Counted from the first letter of the stretch, positions 1-7,573 are shown. The stretch: DNA of 16,552 nucleotides from Pseudomonadota bacterium (GCA_023456105.1 JAEYAO010000023.1:1-16552), one strand, 5' to 3'. The notes: generated from the letters alone by a model not told the origin. Translations and numbers: made by a program.

Positions 1-99
1 GACCTGTTCGGATACATCGAGGGCTTCTACAATCCCCATCGCCTGCACTCAGCACTGGGCTATATCAGCCCCGCTGAGGCCGAGCGCAAAGCGGCTTAA
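1..99 (+). CDS. IS3-family transposase OrfB, C-terminal fragment
   Basis: The open frame enters from the window edge and stops with TAA at 97-99, encoding 32 residues. It contains YNPHRLHSALGY followed by SPAEAE, the conserved C-terminal signature of the DDE integrase domain of IS3-family OrfB proteins; in the family this segment follows the catalytic glutamate. Only the end of the gene is present, so whether the transposase is intact cannot be judged. It is not related in function to the genes beside it and marks the left mobile boundary of the window. Confidence 0.85.
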   Translation, partial: DLFGYIEGFYNPHRLHSALGYISPAEAERKAA

Positions 100-101
100 C
101 C

Positions 102-127
102 CCGTCCACTTTTACGGGGGAAGATCA
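102..127. repeat. Putative right terminal inverted repeat of the IS3-family element
   Basis: This stretch directly follows the transposase stop. It has the CCGTCCACTTTTACGGGGG core seen at the ends of many IS3-family elements and finishes in CA. The exact boundary is inferred, because the opposite end is not in the window. Confidence 0.5.
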
Positions 128-265
128 TGTACTCCGACGAGGCGCCACACACTCCTGAAGAAGGTCAACGCCAAGCACTGCTGAGTTCGGGAGACCACCT
201 CATCATCTCCCCCGGGCCATTCACCAGATGGCTGCTGCGGCACCTTTTCGACAACCTGCGTCCAA

Positions 266-985
266 CTAGGCCAGCGCGCCCTCAAGCGCATCAAAGAGAG
301 CCTGCTCCGTCGGCGCGGCTGCCACCATCGAAACTCTGTCTGACTTGCCCACCGCACTAGCGACGGCCGGCGACAGGCATACGAGCACAGCGCCTGGCGC
401 GACCGTTCCCATGCAATCTAACATCGAAAAACAGATTGCAGCCTTCGGAGAATAGAGCAGCACAGCAGCGACGCCTTTCTGCCGGAGCGGCGATCGCGCC
501 GACGGAAGCGACGCTGGGATCGTCTCGTATAGCGGGATGGACCTGTAATCGAGGCCAGCCTCTCGCATCTCCCGTGCAAGATCGCCCGCCGGCTCGCTGG
601 CGCAGGGGTGCAGAAGGCTTGTTACGCCTTTCGCTCGACTGAAAAGCAGTTGAGCGAGGTCTTTGACGTTGCCGTTCGCCGAGAGGACAGGCCGAAACCC
701 GACATCGAGAGCTTCATCGCGGGTTGCGTCTCCCACCGTAAAAACAGGCCCCCACCTCTGCGGACACACGGCAGAGAATAGCCTAACCGCTTGGCGGCTG
801 GTGAAGATCAAGCCGTCTGCTTTCAGCATTTCGGGAACCGGTAAGGCGCGGACTTGTAGAAGGGACCGGATCACCGGGCGATAGCCGCGGCTTCCGAGAG
901 CCGCGCCTGTAGCCTCAGCGAAAGGGGCGGTGCGGGTCACCCAAACCTGTCTCCCCCCTCCTGGGCGGGACGGGGACTTCGCCAT
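266..985 (-). CDS. hemD: Uroporphyrinogen-III synthase
   Basis: This 239-residue protein has the usual HemD length and two-lobed pattern. HemD closes and rearranges linear hydroxymethylbilane to uroporphyrinogen III, the branch point to haem, sirohaem, haem d1 and cobalamin, in the cytoplasm. Family-like segments are the N-terminal VWVTRTAPFAEATGAAL, GLIFTSRQAVRLFS near residue 60, FTVGDATRDEALDVGF near 85, the second-lobe LYETIPASLP near 150 and LLYSPKAAICF near 170. HemD sequences diverge strongly, so the fold pattern is the evidence rather than catalytic residues. It starts 4 bases after the rnk-like stop, forming an operon with it. No other haem gene is present; hemD more usually lies beside hemC, so this may be a second copy serving a specialised tetrapyrrole branch (inference). 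Confidence 0.88.
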   Translation of the reverse strand: MAKSPSRPGGGRQVWVTRTAPFAEATGAALGSRGYRPVIRSLLQVRALPVPEMLKADGLIFTSRQAVRLFSAVCPQRWGPVFTVGDATRDEALDVGFRPVLSANGNVKDLAQLLFSRAKGVTSLLHPCASEPAGDLAREMREAGLDYRSIPLYETIPASLPSARSPLRQKGVAAVLLYSPKAAICFSMLDCMGTVAPGAVLVCLSPAVASAVGKSDRVSMVAAAPTEQALFDALEGALA

Positions 986-989
986 CGTG

Positions 990-1403
990 TTAAACCTTGA
1001 TGCTGCGGCGCACCTTGAGGACCAATAAGCCGCGTTCGTTGCCGTCCCGGTCGGGCCATTCTATGACTTGACCTTCACTGAGCCCGATCAGACCGGCACC
1101 TATCGGCGTCGCGATTGAAACCAGCCCCTGTCCGATGTCCGCCTCATGCGGGTAGACGAGCCGGATCGTTCGCGAAGCATCGTGGGCCGCATCTAGAAAC
1201 TCCACTTCAGAATCCATGCCGACGACCTCCGCCGGAACATCCGAATCGGGGCGCACGTCCGCACGTTCCATTTCACAGAGGAGGAGGCCAGCTAATGCGG
1301 GATTCCGCGTCTCGATCTGCATGGCGAGCTGCGACAGCCGCTCAGCGGCCGTCTCGCCTAGAATGATCGATGGTCGGGAGGCATGCGGAATAGCTTTCGG
1401 CAT
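990..1403 (-). CDS. rnk: Rnk/GreA-GreB C-terminal-domain transcription factor-like protein
   Basis: This 137-residue protein is of the nucleoside diphosphate kinase regulator (Rnk) type. It has a short N-terminal helical region (about residues 10-45, ending LLLCEMERADV) and a GreA/GreB-type FKBP-like domain (about 50-135). The domain shows the family hallmark PIGAGLIGLSEGQVIEW and a preceding RLVYPHEAD. Rnk-type proteins bind RNA polymerase near the secondary channel but lack the long coiled coil of GreA. An upstream GTG-led extension to 1439 is possible, but AGGAG lies 6 bases before the ATG at 1403, which decides this start. It is followed 4 bases later by hemD. A damaged paralogue lies upstream on the same strand. 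Confidence 0.85.
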   Translation of the reverse strand: MPKAIPHASRPSIILGETAAERLSQLAMQIETRNPALAGLLLCEMERADVRPDSDVPAEVVGMDSEVEFLDAAHDASRTIRLVYPHEADIGQGLVSIATPIGAGLIGLSEGQVIEWPDRDGNERGLLVLKVRRSIKV

Positions 1404-1409
1404 TACCGA

Positions 1410-1414
1410 CTCCT
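1410..1414 (-). promoter_or_regulatory. Ribosome binding site AGGAG of the rnk-like gene
   Basis: AGGAG on the minus strand, 6 bases before the ATG at 1403. It is the only good Shine-Dalgarno near the gene and sets the start at 1403 rather than 1439. Confidence 0.65.
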
Positions 1415-1629
1415 GGAAAGAATTAGATTTGTGCGCCAAAAGCGCGACTGACGGATCGTCTCGAGCGAGCGAGTCCGAAGCGCGCGTGGTCGGGGCTAAG
1501 CGCCCGTTTGCAGACTGCTACCCTGACCGAAGAACTGCCGGAACGCCGGACGAACACTCATTCAGCTATCTGAGCCTGGTGGAAATGCGCATGTCAAATG
1601 ACCAATCGGACGCAAGCCATTGAAGGTCT

Positions 1630-1770
1630 TCAAGCCGCTTCAGGTCCATCATCATCGATGTCATCCCGCCGGTCGCCTTCGTGATCGACATCGTTGCCAA
1701 CCGGCGGAGACGGACGCTGTGGAAATGGGATAACTCGCTCATCTTCGAGGCTGGATTGAGCAATGATCAT
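1630..1770 (-). CDS. Small hypothetical protein, possibly translationally coupled
   Basis: A 46-codon frame whose ATG overlaps the stop of the damaged rnk-like gene (ATGA), with GGGAGGA about 7 bases upstream. The product is short, with a VIPFPQR motif near the N-terminus and a strongly acidic tail (DVDHEGDRRDDIDDDGPE). I recognise no family. The overlap and ribosome site argue for translation, but the length is too short for codon statistics. Another minus-strand frame (from 1763) covers the same bases, so either or neither may be real. Confidence 0.3.
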   Translation of the reverse strand: MIIAQSSLEDERVIPFPQRPSPPVGNDVDHEGDRRDDIDDDGPEAA

Positions 1771-2202
1771 GAGCTGGTCCTCCCTCGGCCAGAGACTACG
1801 CGCAGAACCTGCAGTTCGATTGAACCGCCCCGACGATCCTCCCATATGATGACTTGGCCTTCAGAAAGACCAATCAGGCCTGACCCGATGTGGCTCAGGA
1901 CAGATAGCGCGCAGCCGGTACTGCTAGCCTCTAGGGGACTGACGAGCCTTAAGCATTGTTCCTGATCTGAGTACCCTTTGCGGAACACCACTTCCGCACC
2001 AAGCCGAAACAAGACCCGGCGGCGCGTTTGCAGCGTCGAACACGTCGGCCCGCTCAATCTCGTGCAGCAGAGCCGCAGCGGACCGCGGATCTTGGAGGAG
2101 GCCGTCGAAGGCGATCGCGATCAATTCCGATAGATCATCCTCGACCATGGCAATGGGCGGATGACGCAGGTTGGCAGAGGAAGATCGTTCCAAGAGAGTC
2201 AT
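1767..2202 (-). pseudogene. Frameshifted Rnk/GreA-type gene (paralogue of the neighbouring rnk)
   Basis: The N-terminal part (MTLLERSSSANLR... to LLHEIERADVFDAANAPP) and the C-terminal part (VLFRLGAEVVFR... SHIGSGLIGLSEGQVIIWED) lie in two adjacent frames. Together they align along their length with the intact rnk product at 990-1403. Removing one base from the CCC run at 2015-2017 joins them and gives a gap-free 23-residue match in spacing to the paralogue from ADV to the strand after the linker. The damage is therefore a one-base insertion, or a sequencing error in a short homopolymer. The start at 2202 is the best in-frame ATG; the ribosome site is weak, and 2148 is an alternative. Its end overlaps the small ORF at 1630-1770. 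Confidence 0.75.
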
Positions 2203-2451
2203 GGCCGTAAACTCGCTGGGTGATGTCCGGAAAAGCTGGGAAGCTCCGGACCCGCCCTCTGCGGGTCCGGAGCTACAAGCCTTCGACGATGCGCTGCGCG
2301 TGGACCGAACCACGTCCGCTTAGTTCAAGATCCATTCGATACAAATGGAGCCTCGCCGCACAGTGTCAATAGCGAACCGCACGTCCCAGCGATGAACGAG
2401 GTCACGACACTCCGCTCCTTTAGTCGCTGCTAGTTCTCGCCACTGGAGGAC
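2203..2451. other. Divergent intergenic region, presumed to hold promoters
   Basis: About 250 bases separate the minus-strand rnk-like pseudogene from the plus-strand response-regulator pseudogene. Both genes point outward, so two divergent promoters are expected. I see no convincing -35/-10 pair, FNR-type palindrome or EcfG-type GGAAC...GTT pair by eye. Confidence 0.3.
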
Positions 2452-2520
2452 TTGCGGAGCTCGCGACCGCAGTTCTCTTTCAGCTTCAACTTCGTCGGGA
2501 AGTCAGATCACCACGCGTAC

Positions 2521-2903
2521 GTGACGCAGCCCTTCACCACCGGCCGTCCATTGCGGCTCCTCGTCGTTGACGATGATCAAGTCGTCCGCGCAACCACGGC
2601 GACCCTGCTGGCCGAGGAGCATGAAGCCATCGTCGAGACTGAAGCAGTTGCCGCAGCCATCGAGGTTCCCGCCCGTGAGAAGGTTGACGTGGTGGTCACG
2701 GATTATGCGCTCGTCGGACAAACCGGTTTGGACTTCGTCAAGCGAACGCGGCAGGGCAGGCATCGCCAACCGGTTCTTTGGTGACAGGCTATGCTGATCC
2801 CGTCGAAAGCCTTCCGGCGGACGTGATACGCCAAAACAAGCCATACCGCCGTGCAGAACTGCTCGAAGCTGTCGCGACGGCGGCAACTTCTTGGAAGTCG
2901 TAG
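2521..2903 (+). pseudogene. Frameshifted response-regulator receiver-domain gene
   Basis: The first frame encodes a receiver N-terminal half: LRLLVVDDDQ with the acidic pocket, then VVVTDYALVGQTGLDF, whose Asp is the expected phosphoacceptor. It ends early at 2782-2784 just after RQPVLW. The next frame continues with VTGYADPVESLPADV and QNKPYRRAELLEAVATA, which supplies the conserved Lys before Pro, and stops at 2901-2903. Adding one T to the TTT run at 2777-2779 restores PVLLVTGYADP, the normal beta4 segment. The intact protein would be a single-domain receiver of about 125 residues. The start is uncertain: GTG 2521 gives a normal N-terminus, while TTG 2452 has GGAGGA close upstream. The HPP gene follows on the same strand. 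Confidence 0.75.
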
Positions 2904-3148
2904 GTTCCTCGTCAAGTCTCCAGCTCGAGTCGATCAACATACGGCAGCGAATCGGCCATCGAGGTCAAACTGTCGAACTGGGAACGGCCCGACGTTGCTT
3001 CACCACCTGCGCGCCACGCGAAGAAGTACGAGCGTTTCGCGAGTGGCTGGACGGCGCGATTGCTGGAAACGTCAGTTGGCGCCACAGCCTGACCTGTTGC
3101 CGTCCGCAAATTCCTAAGGGAAACGCCGCATCAAAGCAGAGAGGTTCG

Positions 3149-3820
3149 ATGCAGCTATTCCGCCCGATCTTGCCTGGCGCGACAATCATCGACCGCGTCA
3201 TGGCTTGCGTTGGAGCTCTCGTCGGCGTCGCGGCAACAGGGCTAGCCGCGCGGTGTACGTTGGGCTCAGAGATCTCCGCACCGATGTTGATGATCGCTTC
3301 GATGGGTGCCTCCGCCGTTCTCGTCTTCGCAGTTCCAGCGAGTCCCCTCGCGCAGCCCTGGCCCGTGATCGGGGGCAACATCGTGTCGGCAGCCGTCGGT
3401 GTGTTTGTCGCTCACCTGATCGATGATCCGATGATTGGGGCCGGCGTCGCAGTGGGGACGGCGATCGCGGTGATGTCGGCTTCTCGCTGCCTTCATCCCC
3501 CAGGCGGAGGAACGGCTCTGATCCCCGTGCTGGCAGGCTTGGGCGCTCCCGCGTCTGATTGGATGTTCCCCCTGCTGCCGGTTGCGCTCAACGCCGCGCT
3601 TCTCCTTGGCGTCGCCTGGATCTTCCACCGCTTCTCCGGACACAGATACCCCAGGATCATAGCGCCCGCTCAGACGCTTCAGGTCTCGATCAACGACGAC
3701 GATATCGCCCACGCCCTATCTCAACTCCACGAGCCGCTCGACGTGAATGCGGGAGACCTCCGGATCATTGCGACGCTCGCTGCGGAGCATGCCCGCAGTC
3801 GCGCGCGAACCGGTCGCTGA
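3149..3820 (+). CDS. HPP-family integral membrane protein
   Basis: This 223-residue protein has a hydrophobic core of about four transmembrane helices (roughly residues 15-40, 45-65, 73-95 and 98-120, with a further hydrophobic stretch at 130-155). It carries the family signature CLHPPGGGTAL near residue 117. HPP proteins are inner-membrane proteins of poorly defined role; some plant and cyanobacterial members are linked to nitrite transport. After the membrane part comes only a short soluble tail of about 65 residues (SINDDDIAHALSQLHEPLDV), where longer relatives carry CBS domains. The frame is open back to 2891, but GAGAGG lies 6 bases before the ATG at 3149, and upstream codons overlap the receiver pseudogene. 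The substrate is unknown. Confidence 0.85.
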   Translation: MQLFRPILPGATIIDRVMACVGALVGVAATGLAARCTLGSEISAPMLMIASMGASAVLVFAVPASPLAQPWPVIGGNIVSAAVGVFVAHLIDDPMIGAGVAVGTAIAVMSASRCLHPPGGGTALIPVLAGLGAPASDWMFPLLPVALNAALLLGVAWIFHRFSGHRYPRIIAPAQTLQVSINDDDIAHALSQLHEPLDVNAGDLRIIATLAAEHARSRARTGR

Positions 3821-4331
3821 TGGTTGTATGGCGGCCACTGCACTTCGCTACAACAAAGCGGAATAGCTGATCAGAACAATCTTCCGGCGGTTCCGGCCAT
3901 GATCTTCGGAGCAATCTCCGGGCTGCGATGAAGCAGGATTTCATGTCTCTGGGGACTTTGCGCAACAGGTGACGATTGAATGCCAACGGTCAATTCTGTT
4001 TCCACAACAACGCTGCTCACGCGGTTTTTCCGTTACCGTTTGGCAGGTCTGAGCGGCGCCAGGAGCGGACGTTGGCACGCCTACGGATTCGAGCCATTCA
4101 GCCAAGCCGGCCGAGGTCAGATGGAGAACGCCTCGAAGGCATGGAGCCGAGGCCGCAGAGCAGCCAGCACAACTTGATGGGGGTGGCCGCTCAGCGGTGT
4201 TGGGAAACCGCTCGCCACTGGAACGCGACATGCTACAGGGGCTCTAAGCAGCCTTACCTCTCGCGCATCCCAAATCTGGCTAATCGGCTCCCGCATTTAG
4301 AAGACGACAGCCGGGCGGCCACGATCCCCGC
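3821..4331. other. Gene-poor region between the HPP gene and the monooxygenase-like gene
   Basis: Over 500 bases in which every open frame on both strands has a composition unlike a protein (rich in Arg, Cys, His and Trp) and no recognised motif. A short CGGAG-CAAT-CTCCG hairpin sits at 3907-3920, about 90 bases after the HPP stop and without a T-run, so it is a weak terminator candidate. I see no IS end or RNA gene I can defend. Confidence 0.45.
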
Positions 4332-4679
4332 TTAGTTCCGGATCTCACCGCTTTGGTCGGTTAGTTTGTACGCGAGAACCTGTGCGTCCTCGATTTTCGG
4401 CAGCCCGTCGAGCAATTCCGGGGTTCTGGCGACGAGCGCACGCCCAACCTTCCCCGCGAGATGGGCGAGCCGTCCCGCATCACTCGGGAAGGTGTCGAAA
4501 ATGGCGAAGTCGTCGTGGCCGAAGCGAACAGCATACCACGTGGTCGTGTCCCGCTCCTCCATAACGGCCGCAAGGCCGTCTCGCAGGAAGGCCTCGACAT
4601 CGGCCTCCTTGCCGGGCTTCGCGCGCAATCGCACGAACAGCGCCTTGTTCACAGGTGAGCGGGTTTCAGCATCGGCCAT
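4332..4679 (-). CDS. Antibiotic biosynthesis monooxygenase (ABM)-domain protein
   Basis: This 115-residue protein is one ABM domain, a small dimeric ferredoxin-like fold. It shows the first strand NKALFVRLRAKPGKEADVEAFL (residues 12-34), the strand TTTWYAVRFGHDDFAIFDTFP (about 46-66) and the helix with GRLAHLAGKVGRAL (about 69-82). ABM proteins include cofactor-independent quinol oxygenases, haem-degrading enzymes and many without known substrate; nothing here selects among these. AGGAG 6 bases upstream picks ATG 4679 over the GTG immediately before it. The gene stands alone between two gene-poor stretches. Confidence 0.82.
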   Translation of the reverse strand: MADAETRSPVNKALFVRLRAKPGKEADVEAFLRDGLAAVMEERDTTTWYAVRFGHDDFAIFDTFPSDAGRLAHLAGKVGRALVARTPELLDGLPKIEDAQVLAYKLTDQSGEIRN

Positions 4680-4685
4680 CACGGT

Positions 4686-4690
4686 CTCCT
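4686..4690 (-). promoter_or_regulatory. Ribosome binding site AGGAG of the ABM-domain gene
   Basis: AGGAG on the minus strand, 6 bases before ATG 4679 and only 3 before the preceding in-frame GTG, so translation most likely begins at the ATG. Confidence 0.6.
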
Positions 4691-5186
4691 TTCGAGTTCT
4701 TGGGCGTCATGGCAACGCTCCGCGGCGGTATTGGCTGCGTCCATACCGAACCGAGGTCCGCGTCGCACCGGCGGTAGATGACTATCCGCCCGACTTTTTT
4801 CCGCGTTCCGCTGGTCCCCCGGGGTGGAGCAAGGCCTCGGCCCCTCCGCTGCGGTTCGGTTGCATGGCGCCAACTCTCCGGGTTCGAGCTCGGTTTGAAG
4901 GATCGGGAATTGTGGCTTGAGGCGGCGCGACGGCGGCCGGTACATCACCAAAGACAGGCCAGCGTCGTTAGGACCTGCCGGCTCGGCAGCAGACGTCGCC
5001 GATGGCCGGCTTGAGTCAGGGCCGGCTGTAGCTGTCGGGCGTCTTGGAAGGCGCCGGAAGCAGCTAGCGACACAGCGGCGAAAACCGAACCTTCAGACCG
5101 CGCCTCGTTGATTGAAGCAGCTGTCCGGAACGGACCCTGGGAGGAGCTGCAATAGCATGGCCGCGAATACAGAAGACGAGGGCCGT

Positions 5187-5222
5187 GGAGGTCGTCCGCT
5201 CTGCCTGCCGAGGCAGACCTCC
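5187..5222 (-). terminator. Candidate terminator hairpin of the chemosensory operon
   Basis: Immediately downstream of the kinase stop on the minus strand lies an inverted repeat with outer arms GGAGGTC/GACCTCC and a nested 7-bp arm TCTGCCT/AGGCAGA around a 4-base loop. The outer and nested arms overlap, so the two pairings compete. No T-run follows, so rho-independent termination is not assured; it could equally be a 3'-end-stabilising structure. Confidence 0.4.
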
Positions 5223-5225
5223 GGC

Positions 5226-7568
5226 TTAGTGAGGCTGGGCCTCTGCCCGAGCTGCGTTCTGCGTCAAGATTTCTCCGACTTTTGAGGCTAGGTCCGTTAG
5301 GGCGAACGGCTTGCTGATCATGTCCATGCCGGGGTCGAGGAAGCTGGTCCGGACAGTGGCGTTGGCGGCATAGCCGGTGACAAAGAGAACCGGCAGGTTC
5401 GGCCGGAGGCCGCGCGCCGCTTCCGCGAGCTGGCGACCGTTCATTCCCGGCAGTCCGACATCGGTAATCAGGAGATCGATGACCCGGGCGGATCGCAGGT
5501 GGATCAGCGCCTGTTCGCCGCCAGCGGACTGCAGCGCATTGTAGCCGAACTCCGAAAGGAGCTCGACGATCAGCGCCCTGACCGAGTCCTCGTCCTCGAC
5601 AACGAGAATGGTTTCACCGTCCCCGGGCCGAGCTTCGATGAGCGTGCCGACATTGGCGTGGACCTCGCCTGTCGCGCGCGGCAGGTACATCCGGATGGTC
5701 GTTCCCTTGCCCTCGACGCTCTCGATGAGGGCGTGCCCGCCGGTCTGCCGGACGAAGCCGTAGATCATCGAAAGGCCGAGACCGGTGCCCTGCCCGATCG
5801 GCTTGGTCGTGAAGAAGGGATCGAATGCCTTGGCGAGCACGTCGGCGGGCATGCCGGCGCCGGTGTCGGAGACGGAGATGGCCACATAGTCGCCAGAGGT
5901 CGCGTCCGGATGCCGGGCCGCACCGGCGGCGTCGAGGGACACATTGCCTGCCTCGATGTGCAGTTCGCCGCCCTCCGGCATGGCGTCCCGCGCGTTGATG
6001 GCGAGGTTCAGGATCGCGCTCTCGAGCTGGTTGACGTCGCTGACCGCTGGCCAGAGATCCTCGCTCCCGCGCACGCTGAGCCGCACCTGCTCGCCCAGGG
6101 TCCGGGTCAGCAGGTCCGTCATGGAGTCCACAAGGGCCGCCACGTCGACCGGCTTCGGGTCCAGCGGCTGCTGGCGCGAAAAGGCCAGCAGGCGGTGAGT
6201 CAGCCCGGCCGCCCGCTGAGCCGATTGCAGCGCCGCATCCATGAAGCGGTCGATCTCGCCCAGCCTCCCTGCCGCAATCCGGCTGCGGATGATCTCGAGC
6301 CCGCCGATGATGCCGGTCAGCATGTTGTTGAAGTCGTGGGCCAGCCCGCCGGTCAGCTGGCCAACGGCCTCCATCTTCTGCGCTTGGCGCAGCTGCTCCT
6401 CGGCCTTCTCAAGCGCCTCGGCGCGTTCCTTCTCCGCGGTGACGTCGCGGCCATAGGCGTAGACGACGCCTTCCTCGACGAAGGTGTTCCAGGTGATCCA
6501 GCGGTAGCCGCCGTCCTTGTGGCGGTAGCGGTTCTCGAAACTGCTGAGGTTGCGCCCGGCCAACGCCTCCCCCCTCGCGGCGTCACTGGACGCCAGATCG
6601 TCTGGGTGAAGCAGACGTCGGTACCCTTGGCCCACGACCTCCTCGGCCTCATATCCCAGCGACCTCCTCCACGCCGGGCTGACGGCGCGGAAGTTACCGT
6701 CGGGTCCGATGATCACCAGCAGGTCGCGCGAATTGTTCCAGACGCGGTCGCGTTCGCGCGTCCGCTCCGTCACCCGCTGTTCCAGCGTGGCGGTGAGATC
6801 GCGCAGACGGGCCTCGGCCGTCTTGAAGTCCGTGATGTCGTGGATCGCTCCGATGAAGCGCTCCGCGCCACCGGGTCCGTCCTTGCGATGCTCGCCCCGG
6901 CGGGCGATCCAGCGCTCCTCGCCAGTGTCGGCGCGGATGATCCGGCATTCGCGGTAGTCCATGGCGCCCCCAGCGGGGAGCTCGCCTCCGCCGATCAGCT
7001 TCGGCGACCCCAGCGCGACCGTGGCGTTGACCGCTCTCAGAGCCACGGCGTCCGTCGGCGTCAGCCCCAGAAGCCGGCAGAACTGCTCCGAAACCTCAAC
7101 CGTGCCGAAGCCGCTGACGTGCTCGAACGTCCCCACGCCTCCGGCCGACTGCGCGACCCGCAGCCGTTCCTCAAGGCGCTTCTGCGCGGTGATGTCGGTC
7201 AGGACGCCGCTGAAGGTCAGCACCCGGTGGTCGCCGTCGCGCTCTGCCTCGCCGGTGGCGGACACCCAGCGAAGCTCGCCGGCCGAGGTGGCGAGGCGGA
7301 AGGTCTTGGCGAAGACATCCGCCCCGTGCATCAGGCCGGCGACGGCGATGCGAATGCGCATCCGGTCGTCGGGGTGGATCGCGGAGAAGAACGCGTCCGT
7401 GTCGACTCCGCCCGCCACCGCTTCCCGCGACAGGCCGTACAGATCGGCGAAACGGGCGTCGCCGTAGAGGCGGCCGTCCGCCACGCTCCACAGCCACATG
7501 CCGGCGGCTCCGGCCGTTAGCCTGGCGATGCGGGGGTTCGCCGGGCCCGATGATCCCTCGAGCGTCAT
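5226..7568 (-). CDS. Hybrid histidine kinase with three PAS domains and a receiver
   Basis: This 780-residue soluble protein has no membrane segment. Domains in order are: PAS 1 (about 15-130, with IHPDDR and a DITAQK exit), PAS 2 (about 135-250, ending HDITDFK), a short coiled coil (250-275), PAS 3 (about 275-382, LHPDDL and GRDVTAEKE), HisKA (about 398-465, GGLAHDFNNML, phospho-acceptor His411), HATPase (about 510-630, N-box NLAINARDAM, G1 DTGAGMP, FDPFFTTKP, GQGTGLGLS) and a receiver (about 652-770, VVEDED, phospho-acceptor Asp703 in TDVGLPGMNG, Lys753). All catalytic residues look intact. PAS domains commonly sense redox, light or small ligands; no cofactor-specific residue is obvious here. 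It is the last gene of the operon, starting 5 bases after the CheC stop, so it is likely a parallel input or output branch of the chemosensory pathway. Confidence 0.93.
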   Translation of the reverse strand: MTLEGSSGPANPRIARLTAGAAGMWLWSVADGRLYGDARFADLYGLSREAVAGGVDTDAFFSAIHPDDRMRIRIAVAGLMHGADVFAKTFRLATSAGELRWVSATGEAERDGDHRVLTFSGVLTDITAQKRLEERLRVAQSAGGVGTFEHVSGFGTVEVSEQFCRLLGLTPTDAVALRAVNATVALGSPKLIGGGELPAGGAMDYRECRIIRADTGEERWIARRGEHRKDGPGGAERFIGAIHDITDFKTAEARLRDLTATLEQRVTERTRERDRVWNNSRDLLVIIGPDGNFRAVSPAWRRSLGYEAEEVVGQGYRRLLHPDDLASSDAARGEALAGRNLSSFENRYRHKDGGYRWITWNTFVEEGVVYAYGRDVTAEKERAEALEKAEEQLRQAQKMEAVGQLTGGLAHDFNNMLTGIIGGLEIIRSRIAAGRLGEIDRFMDAALQSAQRAAGLTHRLLAFSRQQPLDPKPVDVAALVDSMTDLLTRTLGEQVRLSVRGSEDLWPAVSDVNQLESAILNLAINARDAMPEGGELHIEAGNVSLDAAGAARHPDATSGDYVAISVSDTGAGMPADVLAKAFDPFFTTKPIGQGTGLGLSMIYGFVRQTGGHALIESVEGKGTTIRMYLPRATGEVHANVGTLIEARPGDGETILVVEDEDSVRALIVELLSEFGYNALQSAGGEQALIHLRSARVIDLLITDVGLPGMNGRQLAEAARGLRPNLPVLFVTGYAANATVRTSFLDPGMDMISKPFALTDLASKVGEILTQNAARAEAQPH

Positions 7569-7573
7569 CGGAG

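Larger units (their letters stand above)
1..127 (+). mobile_element. 3' end of an IS3-family insertion sequence
   Basis: The window opens inside an insertion sequence. It carries the last 32 codons of a transposase and then a short non-coding tail. The tail holds an inverted-repeat-like stretch with a CCCCGT...ACGGGG self-complementary core and ends in CA at 127, as IS3-family elements do. The left end of the element lies outside the window, so the partner repeat and any target-site duplication cannot be checked here. Confidence 0.75.
4683..5225. other. Gene-poor region between the ABM gene and the chemosensory operon
   Basis: About 540 bases. It must contain the promoter of the minus-strand ABM gene and the 3' flank of the chemosensory operon. 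Open frames here are low-complexity and Arg-rich, with no recognisable domain. A hairpin at 5187-5222 is listed separately. Confidence 0.45.

Noticed and set aside
128..357. Open frames on both strands between the IS3 end and hemD
   Set aside because: They overlap the hemD 3' end, have no motif and are Arg/Pro/Trp-rich; I considered a gene interrupted by the IS but could not assemble a recognisable protein in any frame.
1572..1597. TTGACA on the minus strand as a -35 box for the rnk-like gene
   Set aside because: The only -10-like hexamers (CAGATA, GATAGC) are poor and at 19-21 bases spacing; not enough to call a promoter.
3945..3972. GGGGACTTTGCGCAACAG, resembling the ends of some insertion sequences
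   Set aside because: No partner inverted repeat, transposase remnant or duplication is visible, so it could be chance.
4060..4100. tRNA-like TCGAATCC segment on the minus strand
   Set aside because: It looks like a T-loop with a downstream GCCA, but the T-stem does not pair (AATGG against CCGTA) and no D-arm, anticodon arm or acceptor partner can be built.
5157..5285. Short plus-strand ORF with GGAGGAG upstream
   Set aside because: It overlaps the kinase C-terminus in antisense, is Cys/Arg-rich, and covers the hairpin; no sign of selection on protein sequence.
5499..7520. 673-codon plus-strand open frame opposite the PAS kinase
   Set aside because: Antisense shadow of a gene with all kinase motifs intact; the translated product is Arg/Gly/His/Asp-rich and without recognisable folds.
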